Assembly: GCA_936450465.1 (NCBI GenBank)
Contig: OW388289.1
Span: 66,338,420-66,402,419 of the forward strand
Direction: 5' to 3'
DNA from: Gibbula magus
Taxonomy: Eukaryota > Mollusca > Gastropoda > Trochida > Trochidae
Length of the DNA: 64,000 bases
Shown: piece by piece, positions 46,991 through 61,394 of the stretch
Layout of the letters: the number at the start of each line of letters is the position of its first letter
Numbering within the stretch: the first letter of the stretch is position 1
Translations under genes and position numbers: made by a program
The notes under the pieces: model-generated
What the model saw: only the letters and a program-made list of their open reading frames with translations
Told to the model about the DNA's origin: nothing
Database searches by the model: none

Positions 46991-48206
46991 ACCTAACACA
47001 ATATTCGATTACAGAATTTGATTGTTTATATACAGAATATAATAGTAAACCACTACAGTGACGTCACTCTATTGTAGGAAAGGAAGGCAAGCGACACGTG
47101 CATTTTGCTTGAGGCGTTCTGCTCGAGACACGTGACTATTGTAAAGAAAAACACAAGCATGAAAATATACAATCTTACAACATGTAGTCAGCTCGCACTT
47201 TACAGCCATGAATGATAGGGGGTAATTTTGGGTTGGTTAAAAATCAACATGATAAAAGTTGTCCACATCCGAGATTTGGCAGGCTGTCATGCGTATATGT
47301 ATATCCATTTGAAGGACAGTGGTCACAACAGAGAATTTGGTATCCGAAATTTGCTATTTTGCCCAAAATGAAATAATTAAGGTACTGTCCCTTTGAATGT
47401 TGATTACTGTAAATCCGTTTTAACACTCCTTGAATTAGCTCTCCAATTTAAATCAGTATGGGCACTGTATCTATTCATCGCGCTGACTTGATGTTACGAC
47501 TAAGTGTCGAAGGAAGGAGAATTTAAATTAAATTTTAATGATGATTTGATGCAAATGTTTCACTTTAAACATGAGACGATAGTTACAATTTACTTGAAAA
47601 AAAAACATATTTGAAATACCATAATGCTGTTACAAAATAACGAGTTGATGACATGACATGATATCAGTGAGAAATCATACTCTTAAAGCCGGCTGTAACA
47701 AATCTTTGAAAACAATTAAACTTTTCTGAAATTATATGTAAATCTATTCCCAAAGAATTAAAAAAATCATCATCATGTAGGAATTATTACTGATTTAGAA
47801 TTTAAGATTGTGCAACTCACCTTATCTCATAAAGCCACTCTAAATGATGGATACACTTCAGTTTTGCACCATTTAGCTACTCGATCGTGTCTCGAACGAT
47901 CCTTGATCCATGTGATTAGTAATGTGTGATAAACGTGCATCTGAAAACGAGACTTGTTATGAAGGAACACGACAATAATTGTATGAACCTCGTGCATCCT
48001 AATATGAAACGAACATCGCACGTGCAATCCCATTTTGCACGCCAGAGAAAGTTACATCGAAATTAACATTGAAGGATAGATGCCTCTGCGATGGATTTTA
48101 AATGTAACATAGTACCTGAAATAAAATGTATTTTGTAAAATATTACTACACGAATATATAATATGTACATATATTCATTCTATGACGTAGTTTACGTAGG
48201 GGAAAC
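46991..48206. other. Unassigned A+T-rich sequence
   Basis: A CRE-like GTGACGTCAC lies at about 47059. The small frames do not show coding features. Confidence 0.4.
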
Positions 48207-48294
48207 AACGAGAAACAGTTGATTCCGAGCTTAAAAATTAACAGGACCTTTCGGGTCCCGTTAATTCTAAGCCCGGAATCAACTGTGTCTCGTT
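48207..48294. mobile_element. Fold-back element, ~42 bp arms
   Basis: The left arm, AACGAGAAACAGTTGATTCC and on, pairs with the right arm ending GGAATCAACTGTGTCTCGTT. The centre GGACC-TTTC-GGGTCC forms the loop. Only a few mismatches occur. It is likely a small fold-back MITE, and a transcript through it would form a long hairpin. Confidence 0.88.
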
Positions 48295-48575
48295 GATTAC
48301 TCGTGTTATATATTCTATTTTCAGGAAAAGTAATTGTGTGAAAGATATTTCATTATTAGAAGACAAAAATTACCATCAAGCGTGACATTTATCAATCAAC
48401 CTGTGACCAAAAGCACGACAAGCGACCTGTTCAAACTGCAGTGATGAGGGGATCATCACGTCCTCAACAGTTTGTTTTACATATTTTAACTACGTACATT
48501 TCATACTTTCTGTCATAGAGTAACAACTATAACTGGTTTCATCACCTAGAAAATATGTATATAGGACACATATAC

Positions 48576-49027
48576 AGCTACATACTGAAAGTTTGTACAC
48601 CTCGGTGGAAATATCATATATCATGTCTTTGAAGCATCGTATCAGCGCGAGAACTAATCCTATCACTTTGCATTTTTGAATTTATGAGAAGTCAGTTGAG
48701 TGTTCCATAACAAATCTCAAGTGGTGCCTCATATGAAATAGTTACACTTTTGCCAGTTATTTAAAGAGACCAAGGGGTAAATATTTTCAAAACTAGTTTT
48801 TATTGTCTTCTGTGAAATATTGGTTGGTTTAACATACAAATGTACATCATATATTTTCTCCTATACTACGTCAATGTATTTGAGATGAAAGTGTTCTCAT
48901 TTACTCGATATACAAAGTTTTATTCGAAAATTACTGAAATTTGAATTTTCAATATTTGACCCCTTTTGTCTGTTTCAGTATGCCATTTATAATCATGCAT
49001 CACTGGGTTGACGATCATAGAATACGT
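48576..49027. repeat. Diverged segmental copy D1
   Basis: It aligns in order with D2 (52571-52831). Shared points are 'ctacatactgaaagttt' / 'ctgcataccgatagttc', 'agttacacttttgccag' / 'agttacagttttgccac', 'ccccttttgtctgt' / 'ccccttgtctat', and 'catgcatcactgg' followed by 'cgatcatagaatacg' / 'cgatcacagactacg'. Old duplication, no gene seen. Confidence 0.7.
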
Positions 49028-49029
49028 TT

Positions 49030-50140
49030 GAGAACGGTTATGTTACACATTAGCATAGAATGGATCGCTGTAATGGTATGCGTACATTACAACTGACGTC
49101 AATGTACATTATATTTGAATTAAGATACACATAAAGGTGAAACTTTCGGTATGCAGCTGTGAAGAGTTGTTATTTGCTGATTGTGCTTCTAACGCCTGAC
49201 ATGCACTCAAGAGTCACGCTTAAGGGTCCAGTACTTGTAAAGACATTTAGCTCGCATTATTGAGGAAATAAAATGATTTTAATCATTAGGTCTTGCATAA
49301 TAAGCATAATTACTGTAAAAGCTAAATAATTCGCTTTAATTTCATATGATCATTACGCTATGATAATTCTTGTATTTCGAATGTGTGGTGTAAACATGAT
49401 CGTTGTATTATTCAAAGCCAGTTTATAACACTTGGGGCATTTCGAAGGCGTAGCTAGTCTTTCACCAATGTGAAGAAAATGCATGAATAACTTAGCTATG
49501 CGAATGGAAAGTATGAGGTGGCTGAAACTCAGCTGTGTGACATCGTGTATCTCTTATATATCAGCTGATAGCATGTACATTATATTATAGAATCAAAGTT
49601 TGTTTTTTACAAAAACAATCTGCATGATTTGACAAACATTTCCAACCTAATGTCCATTAGATATCAAGGGTTGAAGCTACCTTGGAACACACACATATTA
49701 ATGTGGTAGTGTACATCCGTCCATAAAGTAATTCTTCACTTTAAACAATATATATTTAACTATATTTTGAACCTAATGCAGCCGCAATTATGCGTGATCA
49801 TTCCACACTGCATGCATGTAGTAGATAGATTTGACAGTATATATTGCACATTGTCCAATGCCAACCACCTGACATTAAAATGCTTTAAATTTACATTATC
49901 TAGTATCACACTGCTATAAGAAACTGATGACATCCCAAGTACATGACGATTTACACATGACATCACAATGTTACAACATTATCGGATTAAAAGTCTTATG
50001 ACCATGTTGTGTTTTTATTGAAATGAAGACTGACTTTGAATGATGCATAGAATATCACTATTGCGTCTTCTGATACATGTTGTACTGTATTTTGAATCTG
50101 TTACATAAGTGAAGAACATCATATATCCCCTTGCGATGTT
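49030..50140. other. Unassigned A+T-rich sequence
   Basis: Nothing beyond small frames and scattered A+T-rich palindromes. Confidence 0.4.
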
Positions 50141-50146
50141 GGGTTA

Positions 50147-50646
50147 CACTGTCGGCCAAAAGAAACGCCTACCAGATATTTTATCAGATTTCGTAAAAAC
50201 TACAATGAACAGTTTAGCAATATTATAGCATTATGAAGTTGCAACATTTCTGCATAATTTATTTAAATTTCAGAAGTTGTCATGTCACAAAAAGAATGGT
50301 GATTGTTGAAATGAGACAGAAATTGTTCAGTTGTCGATCAGTGCTTGGTCAGAAAAAACATTTGAATCAAATTTCCATACAACCACGAGTAACAATACAG
50401 GCACACATTCGCATTAAAGAGGTGATGACGCTATAGATGTACGTGGTTACGGTGCGCAAGTGAAACAACCGAAAATAGACGTTTTCATAAGGCGTGGTTT
50501 TCATGAATGTTATTGACTCGAATTACAGTTTTTTTCATACTTATTGTTTCAGCATAACGTGGAGACCACCATTAATTATATTTCAGAAATTATTTCATTT
50601 TGCATTTCAAGGAAAATCAAGTAGGCGTTTCTTTAGGCCGACAGTG
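50147..50646. mobile_element. 500 bp mariner/Tc1-type MITE
   Basis: The terminal inverted repeats, starting CACTGTCGGCCAAAAGAAAC, are matched by their complement at 50621-50646, with one mismatch region. The element is flanked by TA at 50145-50146 and 50647-50648. The TA target duplication and the ends place it with Tc1/mariner. The interior has no transposase; the 67-codon frame at 50233-50436 has no known motif. Confidence 0.9.
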
Positions 50647-50808
50647 TAGTAAGTGACATCGCCAATTACAAATCTAAGACAGGATTGATAGATCAATGAA
50701 TTTAATACATCGGATGGATGGATCATTTCCGGTCAACATGAATGAATTATTCTTCAACGTTAAAAACGTTTGGTAGAAGTCTTATATTCGGTTGGGTAAG
50801 ACGCGAGG

Positions 50809-50840
50809 CACGCCCTGTCTTGGTGCAAAGACAGGGCGTG
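50809..50840. repeat. G+C-rich perfect hairpin, 13-bp stem
   Basis: CACGCCCTGTCTT and AAGACAGGGCGTG pair perfectly around a 6-base loop. It stands out in A+T-rich DNA. It could be a structured RNA fragment, a terminator-like stem or an element remnant; no choice can be made from the sequence. Confidence 0.75.
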
Positions 50841-50849
50841 AATGGCAGA

Positions 50850-52570
50850 CAGAACACCAGTTGAAAGTTCCTGCTCGCCGTGCTGTGATGAGAATTATTC
50901 GTTGGTCGTCTAAATGATGTAGTCCTTATTCCGCCTTGAAGTATTGGTTTGATGAATTCCCATTATAAAGTCATCGTCAATGATATATACTATGGTCCCA
51001 AATATAACAACGCTACATTGTTTACTATCTACATGGCATGTATATCTGATATAACAATGTTAGATTTGTTCACTTTCATTAAAGTGCATGTATTTCTTTC
51101 AATACAGGTTTAAAGGATTTGTATTTTTCTATTTTAATTGTATATAATCATCAGTATAAAAGGGCTAGAATAGGAACCACGCACTAAAGTACAGTAAAGT
51201 ACATTTGTTTTTATTACCGATATTGATGTTTATGAGATTATTCTTTTTATAAACAAGTTTATGTTGACACATTATATATGTACATGTATTTAATCATAGC
51301 ATTCTTTTTCACGAACTTAAAATTGATTTAATGCTTTCACGCATGTTAAGTTACTTTTAAAAAGTTCCTGTCAAAGAATGTTGTCAAATGTAGACTTGTA
51401 ATTAACTCAAATTATTTTTTAGGGTTATGTTTTGGCTAAAACACGAAATTCCAAAATACATTATGACCTCAAAACCTCATAAAACACGTACCATGTCTAT
51501 TTTTTTCACTATATAACTGGCATGTATTTCTTACTCATAAAACATATTCTTATTTAAAAATATAATATCCTTTTATGTCAAAAACAGTGTATACGAATGA
51601 AAATTTTATCAACGTAATTTTTTTATGAGGAAATTTATCAAACGTTCATTCTGTAACTTTTACATCTGTTTGTCTAACAGTTTTCGTAAAGACTGAATAC
51701 CTATATTCATAAACGTAAATTTGAATATAAAAGTTGTTTTCAATTACATTGAGATCAAAATGAAGAACCATAAATTCACTCCTCTTTGCAAAACTTTTAT
51801 ATTTACAGAAGAACACAATTAAGGAATACATAACATAAATAATAGAATAAAAACTAACAAAAATGGCGTTATTCTTATTAATCATTACTTATAATATGTT
51901 AAAAGATAACGTTCTAAATTGCACATTTTATAGAGTATGTATGTTGATCAACTTCAACGCAGGGCGGAAACTACGCTTAGTTAGAGAAACGTTTAATGAC
52001 TGCTTTGCTGACATTAAAACAATGTTTTGGTCTATTGCAACTACCCTAAGAACACTTTTGGAATTCCGCATTTGCTATTAAATTTAGTTTTAATCCTATA
52101 CAGGTAGGTTTGATACAATCTCCTTATTCGTTTCCTAGGCTTATTTGCTAGTTTTGGTTCTCACTCATCCATTATGATCATCCTTCAGTTTCTATGTTAA
52201 ACCACCTTCTATTCCTTCTAATTCGTCGGATTACTATGCCATGTAAAAATGTAGGTAGTTTAATTTGATTGTCAGGGAGTGAGAACTGGTAAAATCATAC
52301 ACCAGTTCTTAAATAAACTGACATTTACATGACAGAACATTCAATAACTGTTCCTTCTGGTAATACCTTTTCTAACGGTATTGCAGATACTTATAACCAT
52401 AGGAAAAAGTGTTTCCTCTATACATGGATTAACAACATTATTGCTAGCACGTGGATGTGCGCATGAACAACCATTTCGAAAATCATTTCTCATATATCCC
52501 AAATACTAATGGAAGATGATAAGAACACAGAGAAAAAAACTTCTAAAAAGTCTAAAATCGAACAACTCTA
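50850..52570. other. Unassigned A+T-rich sequence
   Basis: A small hairpin (GAACTGGT / ACCAGTTC, 52283-52308) is the only structure noted. No gene is seen. Confidence 0.4.
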
Positions 52571-52831
52571 CAGCTGCATACCGATAGTTCGTTCACCTCT
52601 TCAGAGAAAATATCCTGTTATTTTCATTTTTGCATTGTAAGAAGACAGTTTAGTGTCTAAACATTGTACCTCATAGTAAACAGTTACAGTTTTGCCACAT
52701 CTTAGAAGTGACCAGTAGGCATTCTTTTCAAAACTATATTTTTTCTGTCAAATATGTGAGAAACCCCTTGTCTATTGAACTATGCCAAATTGCATAAACA
52801 TGCACCACTGACGTGGCGATCACAGACTACG
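52571..52831. repeat. Diverged segmental copy D2
   Basis: Counterpart of D1 (48576-49027), shorter by internal deletions. No coding sequence is seen. Confidence 0.7.
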
Positions 52832-53703
52832 TCACGATGATTTAGTTATTTATTATCCTGTCTTAAAATCACCAAAACTGTTTTATTTATTTTATCATAC
52901 GTGTTTCGATAATCGTTCACCTACAGCCAAATATATTGGAAGTTTCAATGCAACAAATTCATATCAATTCATTATAAGTGAAGACGAATGCTGTTTAATG
53001 TTGAAACATAACCGTCCCTTTTAATCAATGAGTCAATGTTCCGTGACCTATTAGAACAACTATTGACTATAACGCTGTCCTCCTCAATCATCTATAGTAG
53101 ACACGTAGCTTCAAGCACCGTGAACTGATGGGAAAAGTACTTAAGAAGGACAAATGGCAATTATGTCTCAAACCTCGACTAAGAAGCTTCATAATCAGAT
53201 AAGCCATTCACCCTCGAGAATAGACTGTGTAAATCATTGGTTTGAAAACTGCCAAGTTTTAATGCACGGATGTGATGTTCATCATTCTGTGGAAAGATTG
53301 TTTTATTGTTTCAGTTTAAAAGTAATGGAGATTGTCCTTAAAACATGTCATAACAATATGCAGTATACCGCTCATCTCCAATGATATATCAAGGTCCCAT
53401 ACAGCAAAACCGTAATTGTATCAGCCATTTTCCCTGGGAGAATGACAACCTCCATTTTCCAATTACTTGCTGTCTTCCTGACGCGGTTCACCTCAAACAG
53501 CTCGTTAGTTTTACGCCATGTAGCATCATATATCATGTTATATATGCTGAATCCTTATTGTTATTGGCGTGTTTTTTTTTATTATTCCACCGATTTCGTG
53601 AGCACGACTTTGGCAAGAAGGAATGTAATTATATCAGCCAAACGTTACAAGCTAGTAGCGCTTACCGTGAAGTAGTGTCTCCTAGCTGTTGGGCTCATTC
53701 GGT

Positions 53704-53868
53704 TCAATCATTCAAGGCACAGTTAGATTCTAATTTTCGATTTTTAGCATGGGACACTTTTTCAAACTGCAGCTCGAGATTTGCAACTTTTTCTAAAAGA
53801 TGCGCAATAACGATGCAAACAAATAAGTAAATCATGGCGAAATCGTAGGTCGCGTGGTTATCCGCCAT
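53704..53868 (-). CDS. Small ORF, 54 codons, possible membrane microprotein
   Basis: The minus-strand ATG at 53868 (ATATGGCGG) opens MADNHATYDFAMIYLFVCIV and continues IAHLLEKVANLELQFEKVSH to a TGA at 53704. It has a short polar start, one hydrophobic segment (about residues 9-25) and a charged heptad-like stretch (about 26-45) that could be a coiled coil. The stretch is richer in G+C and CpG than its flanks. A plus-strand frame (53381-53830, 149 codons) overlaps it; I prefer the minus one for its start context and composition. No family is recognised. Confidence 0.25.
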   Translation of the reverse strand: MADNHATYDFAMIYLFVCIVIAHLLEKVANLELQFEKVSHAKNRKLESNCALND

Positions 53869-53874
53869 ATTGAT

Positions 53875-54685
53875 TTTTTAAAAATGTTCCGTAACATTAT
53901 ATTATTGATCGTATAATGTTAATGTAAAAGAACCCTGACAATAGTTACATATGAATCCTGATCAACATCGTTGAGACAAAATTGCTTTCACAACAATAAT
54001 TAAAGCAAGGTATACTCTTTGAAGACATTAATCTTCATTGAAGATTTGTTATTAATGTCTATAAATATTATCTTATAGTTTTGGAAACCATATTTCTGAT
54101 ACCTTATTGAGACGCGCCTTGACAAAGTTACACGTGAGTGTAGTGTTGCCCTTGAAGTATTATCGATGTGATAAATCGAATACAGGTCAATGTATTAAAC
54201 ACTGTTCAAATTGCGACAATATTAAATATATGACATTGTTATGTTGATATGAATACGGCCAGTATGTAACACCCAATACGCTAGACACTGTTCTCGTTGT
54301 ACATTTACATCTATTTGAATGTCTGATTACACGTGCATTTAATCATTTCAAACAAAGTAATCTACCGATAACATTTATCAATAACATACAACAACATTCC
54401 TTTGTGAAAAGTTATATAACTGCATGCATATATGTCTGTCCGCTAAATGTTGATTTCATTTATTGTACACTTGCCAATGCGGCCTTCAATACTTACATAA
54501 ACTTCTTCTTTCACAACGTTGGTGCTATCAAACGTTGTTTGTCGTTAAAATTATGGAGGTAAAACACTCGAAAGACAATATCGTAATGTCGCAGTCCTAC
54601 AAGTTCTATGTGCATTTCATGCAGAAAAACCTGTACTGGTTTAGTGGCTATTAATTGTGATGAAACATAGTTAGGTTTGGAACTG
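53875..54685. other. Unassigned A+T-rich sequence
   Basis: I see no repeat with ends and no supported gene. Confidence 0.4.
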
Positions 54686-54689
54686 ACAC

Positions 54690-54805
54690 ATCATGGGTGA
54701 TACTGATGTGGAATTCAGTGTAACATTTCATCCCATCCTAACTGCATGCGGAACAGTTCTGACACTGTTGCCAATTTGCCTGAACACTGTTGCCAATGTG
54801 CCAGA
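54690..54805 (-). mobile_element. Internal fragment of the SINE family
   Basis: 'Catgggtgatactgatgtggaattcagtgtaacattt', 'cctaactgcatgcggaacagttct' and 'gttgccaat' match the middle of the SINE at 7895-7990. A ~21 bp piece with CACTGTTGCCAAT is duplicated in tandem at the right end. Both SINE ends are missing. Confidence 0.7.
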
Positions 54806-55069
54806 AATAATTCGAAAGTCGACCCTGTATTTGCATTAAAATTAATAGAATTGTCAATGCATGTAAATCTTTTAAAAAAATAAAATCATTTTTGAGGGAT
54901 GCAAAGCAATAACATTATTTCCTTAACAAAAACAGTTTGAAATACTTCATATCAGTTTAAATATTATATATAATGTACTTATAAACACATTTAGAAGGAG
55001 GCACAATATTGGATTGTCACATGGTTGTCACATTTGATATTACTGGGAAGTAAATTGAGTTGAACATCA

Positions 55070-56927
55070 GTTTGTGGGGAGATCCAAGGATAAGAATGTG
55101 GTTATGAGGCGATCCAAGGATCCAGAGGGGATTATGAGGCGATCCAAGGATCCAGAGGGGGATTGCAGGGAAATTCAAGGATTCAGAGGGTGTTATGAGG
55201 AGATCCAAGGATCAAGAGGGGGATTGCAGGGAAATTCAAGGATTCAGAGGGGGTTATGAGGCGATCCAAGGACTCAGAGGGGGTTATGAGGAGATCCAAG
55301 GATCCAGAGGGGGTTATGAGGCGATCCAAGGATTCAGAGGGGGTTAAGAGGCGATCCAAGGATTCAGAGGGGGTTATTAGGAGATCCAAGGATCCAGAGG
55401 GGTTATGAGGCGATCCAAGGATTCAGAGGGGGTTATGAGGCGATCCAAGAATTCAGAGGAGGTAATGAGGCGATCCAAGGATCCAGAGGGGTTATGAGGC
55501 GAAATAAAGGATTCAGAGGGGGTTATGAGGAGATCCAAGGATCGAAAGGGGGTTGCAGGGAAATTCAAGGATTCAGAGGGGGTTATGAGGCGATCCAAGG
55601 ACTCAGAGGGGGTTATGAGGAGATCCAAGGATCCAGAGGGGGTTATGAGGCGATCCAAGGATTAAGAGGGGGTTATGAGGCGATCCAAGGATTCAGAGGG
55701 GGTTATGAGGCGATCCAAGGATTCAGAGGGGTTTATGAAGGATTCAGAGGGGGGGGGGGGGGGGTGGGTATGAGGAGATCCAAGGATCCAGAGGGGGTTG
55801 CAGCGAAATTCAAGGATTCAGAGGCGGTTATGAGGAGGTCCAAGGATCCAGAAGGGGTTTTGAGACGATCCAAGGATTCAGAGGGGCTTATGAGGTGATC
55901 CAAGGATTCAGAGGGGGTTAAAAGGCGATCCAAGGATTCAGAGGGGGTTATGAGGAGATCCAAGGATCCAAAGGGGGTTGCAGGGAAATTCAAGGATTAA
56001 GAGGAGGTTGCAGGGAAATTCAAGGATTAAGAGGAGGTTATGAGGCGATATAAAGGATTCAGAGGGAGTTATGAGGAGATCCAAGGATCCAGAGGGGGTT
56101 GCAGCGAAATTCAAGGATTCAGAGGCGGTTATGAGGAGGTCCAAGGATCCAGAAGGGGTTTTGAGGCGATCCAAGGATTCAGAGGGGTTATGAGGCGATC
56201 CAAGGATTCAGAGGGGGTTATGAGGCGATCCAAGGATTCAGAGGGGTTATGAGACGATCCAAGGATTCAGAGGTGGTTTTGAGGCGATCTAAGGATTCAG
56301 AGGGGGTTAAGAGGAGATCCAAGGATTCAGAGTGAGTTGCAGGGAGATTCAAGAATACAGAGGGGTTTATGAGGCGATCCAAGGATAAGGAGGAGGTTAT
56401 GAGGGGATCCAAGGATTCAGAGTGGTTATGAGGCGATCCACGGATTCAGACGGGGTTATGAGGCGATCCAAGTATTCAGAGGGGTTATGAGGCGATCCAA
56501 GGATTCAGAGGTGGTTTTGAGGCGATCTAAGGATTCAGAGGGGGTTAAGAGGAGATCCAAGGATTCAGAGTGAGTTGCAGGGAGATTCAAGAATACAGAG
56601 GGGTTTATGAGGCGATCCAAGGATAAGGAGGAGGTTATGAGGGGATCCAAGGATTCAGAGTGGTTATGAGGCGATACACGGATTCAGACGGGGTTATGAG
56701 GCGATCCAAGTATTCAGAGGGGTTATGAGGCGATCCAAGAATCCAGAGGGGGTTGCAGGGAAATTCAAGGATTCAGAGGGGGTTTTGAGGCGATCCAAGT
56801 ATTTAGAGGGGGTTGTAGGGAGATTCAAGGATTCAGAGGGGGTTATGAAGAGATCCAAGGATTCGGAGGGTTTTATGAGGAGATCCAAGGATTCAGAGGG
56901 TTTTATGAGGCGATCCAAGGAAAGAGG
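55070..56927. repeat. 30-bp minisatellite, about 62 units
   Basis: The main unit is GATCCAAGGATTCAGAGGGG plus GTTATGAGGC. A second unit type has GTTGCAGGGAAATTCAAGG in the variable half. Because 30 is a multiple of three, every frame free of stops in one unit stays open over many; this yields the Ser/Leu/Thr-rich and Arg/Gly-rich ORFs on both strands. These are by-products, not genes. A G-run interrupts the array at 55748-55765. A 238-bp higher-order duplication covers about 56218-56455 and 56456-56693. Confidence 0.97.
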
Positions 56928-56929
56928 AA

Positions 56930-58365
56930 TATAAGAAAACAGTAATTTATTCAAAAGAGTGCATTCGTTGTGTCGTGAAATCTTGGCATTGGTATATTGT
57001 TACAGTGTTTGAGTGTTCTCATTTTGGTTCTAATCGATAATGAAAAGTTGCATTTAAAAAGAATTCTACTGAATCCTAATATACACAACATCTTTCATGG
57101 AGTCTCATTCGCACATAATACATAAATGGCAATATAGTTTACATCATGTGTATCGAACAATATTAATTGTCCATGCATTGCATTTGCTAAAATCCAGGGG
57201 TGTCAACCAGTATATAAATATATAAATATTCGCAATCTAAAGTTGGGTTAATGAAACACAGGAATATATTTCGTAAAACACCCACACCACTAATGGTAGT
57301 TTGTGAAGGAAAATAAAATCTGTGTACTAATATAATAATAAACCAAATTGAATACTCTAAGAATTTATTTTTAAACAACAATCTCGCAAAAAAATATATT
57401 AAAAGGTGAATATAACATAGTAACACTTCCAACATCAGATTGGTAAGCACATATTAATGTATTAATAAGTTTTCACCCCTTGTCATAAGATCAGCCTGAA
57501 AGAACATATTTGACGTAAATTCCTTTTTTTCAGCATGAAGTCTACATGTAGTTCAGTTTTAATCGAAGTAATTAAATAGTTGTCAATATACATGTAATTT
57601 GTTAACGTTCGTGTACGTATTAAACAAAAGAAATTGTCATAAAGCCATTTTCCTTGTAATTTCAAATGATGCCTTTAGTACATATTGTTAATCATAAATA
57701 GAGTATCGACACCTAACAAAAAAACTATACTCCCGCATTAGTTTAAAATGGTCGATTAATTAAGGTTTACCGGACTCATTTAGTGACAAATGTATAGATC
57801 AAGTAATCATTTAGTGACTTTATGTTTATATCGATTGAATTCTTAAAGTGCAATAAATGGCAGCCTTATTTAGACGACGCTAAAAATGGTAGAACAGCCT
57901 TGGGCGTGTAAGGTGAGTGGTTAGGTGCATCATAGAGGTAAAACCATTATCATCATGATTGAATGGACTATGTTTAGATTATTGGAGATGCTTTGATTAT
58001 ATCACATGTTCGGACGTAGGTTTGAAATATAGAAATTCTCCAATAACTATTGACAAAATTACTACTGACGAGGACTGCAAAGCACACAAAAATAACCCCA
58101 CCAAAGCTAATAATGCACCCCAATCCCTGTATATATTGAAAGATTCATTGAAGGATATCGTGACAAGGGTAATATGTTATGTTATACCACTAGGGTCCGT
58201 TATGTCTATTGTTCTCAGAGGGGTTATTTCACATAACCTTGATAACCGCCCTAGGGCAATTATTTGAATTAAAAAAACATTTTTTTTCACTTGTAATGAT
58301 CATTTTCTTTACATCTCATTCATTAAACGTACGTAAAAACAATATTCCCACGTGGTATAAGCCGT
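56930..58365. other. Unassigned A+T-rich sequence
   Basis: The 102-codon plus-strand frame at 57959-58267 starts with TTG and shows no motif. No supported gene. Confidence 0.4.
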
Positions 58366-58463
58366 TTAATCACCCAAAACTGCGATAGTTATTTAGATTA
58401 ACTCTGCTCGGGCTAACGCCCTCGCATAGTTAATCTAAATAACTACCTTGTTTGGGTGATTAA
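58366..58463. mobile_element. Fold-back element, ~37 bp arms
   Basis: TTAATCACCCAAA at the left is matched by TTTGGGTGATTAA at the right. AGTTATTTAGATTAACT is matched by its complement further in. A G+C-rich centre of about 24 bases forms the loop. It is similar in build to the element at 48207 but not in sequence. Confidence 0.85.
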
Positions 58464-59118
58464 CCTATACATAAATTCAATTATTAAAAGTTATTGTTAT
58501 TCATCAGTGTGATATTTGACACCTGCGCTGGTGAATTAATTGTTTGAATCTCTGGTAGAATGAACAAGAAATGACTTCAATCACGCAATGGAAAATACGT
58601 TGATGACTGCAAATTTACCCATTTTTAGGGGTGCAGAGGACCATTAGAAACGAAACAGTGCGTTTTCATTAGACCGCGGGGAACAATGATAGCATGACGA
58701 GAGCACTTGAGGGCAATGTCTAGTAACAATCGCATCACCCGCCGACCATTTGCGCTGCACGTGCATGGAAGATTAATTTGATTCATAGTATACACTTGGA
58801 CTCACCACACGAGTCAAACTCCTATTTTACTCTTATTAATGACCACCTGACGATGAAACAGCATATATTGTGATATAGTTGACGAATTGGAATTCATACA
58901 ACCATTACTTGCGTCAGATAACGTCAGTTTCCTGTAATGATTGGTCGTGATTACGTGATGATGAACGAACAATACACTGGGCAGTACTTATGTTTGTAAA
59001 TATCGAATAAAAATACAGACTACATTTAATCATACATGTAATTTATGTAATTTGAAATACATTGTATTTTTTTAACAGGCCTGAAGTAAACGGTGCTATG
59101 CCCATTGAAAAGAGTTAT

Positions 59119-59195
59119 TTTAAGTTGCTCAGTAGGTAAAGTGTCCGCTCATCACCCAGAATGTCGGGGTTTGATTCTCGATCGCTTCACACAGA
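59119..59195 (+). mobile_element. tRNA-like head of a second SINE family or tRNA pseudogene
   Basis: TTGCTCAGTAGG (59125-59136) matches box A, and GGTTTGATTCT (59168-59178) matches box B with one change. The spacing fits a tRNA. Stems do not pair well enough for a functional tRNA. The sequence differs from the SINE at 7742, so it is another family or a lone pseudogene. No clear tail or target duplication is seen. Confidence 0.6.
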
Positions 59196-59199
59196 AGAC

Positions 59200-61371
<2,172 letters not shown>

Positions 61372-61394
61372 GTGTGTTTGTGTGTGTGTGGGCG

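Noticed and set aside
55074..56954. Ser/Leu/Thr-rich and Arg/Gly-rich ORFs on both strands of the minisatellite
   Set aside because: They follow from a stop-free unit of 30 bp; no start context, splice sites or non-repeat coding flank.
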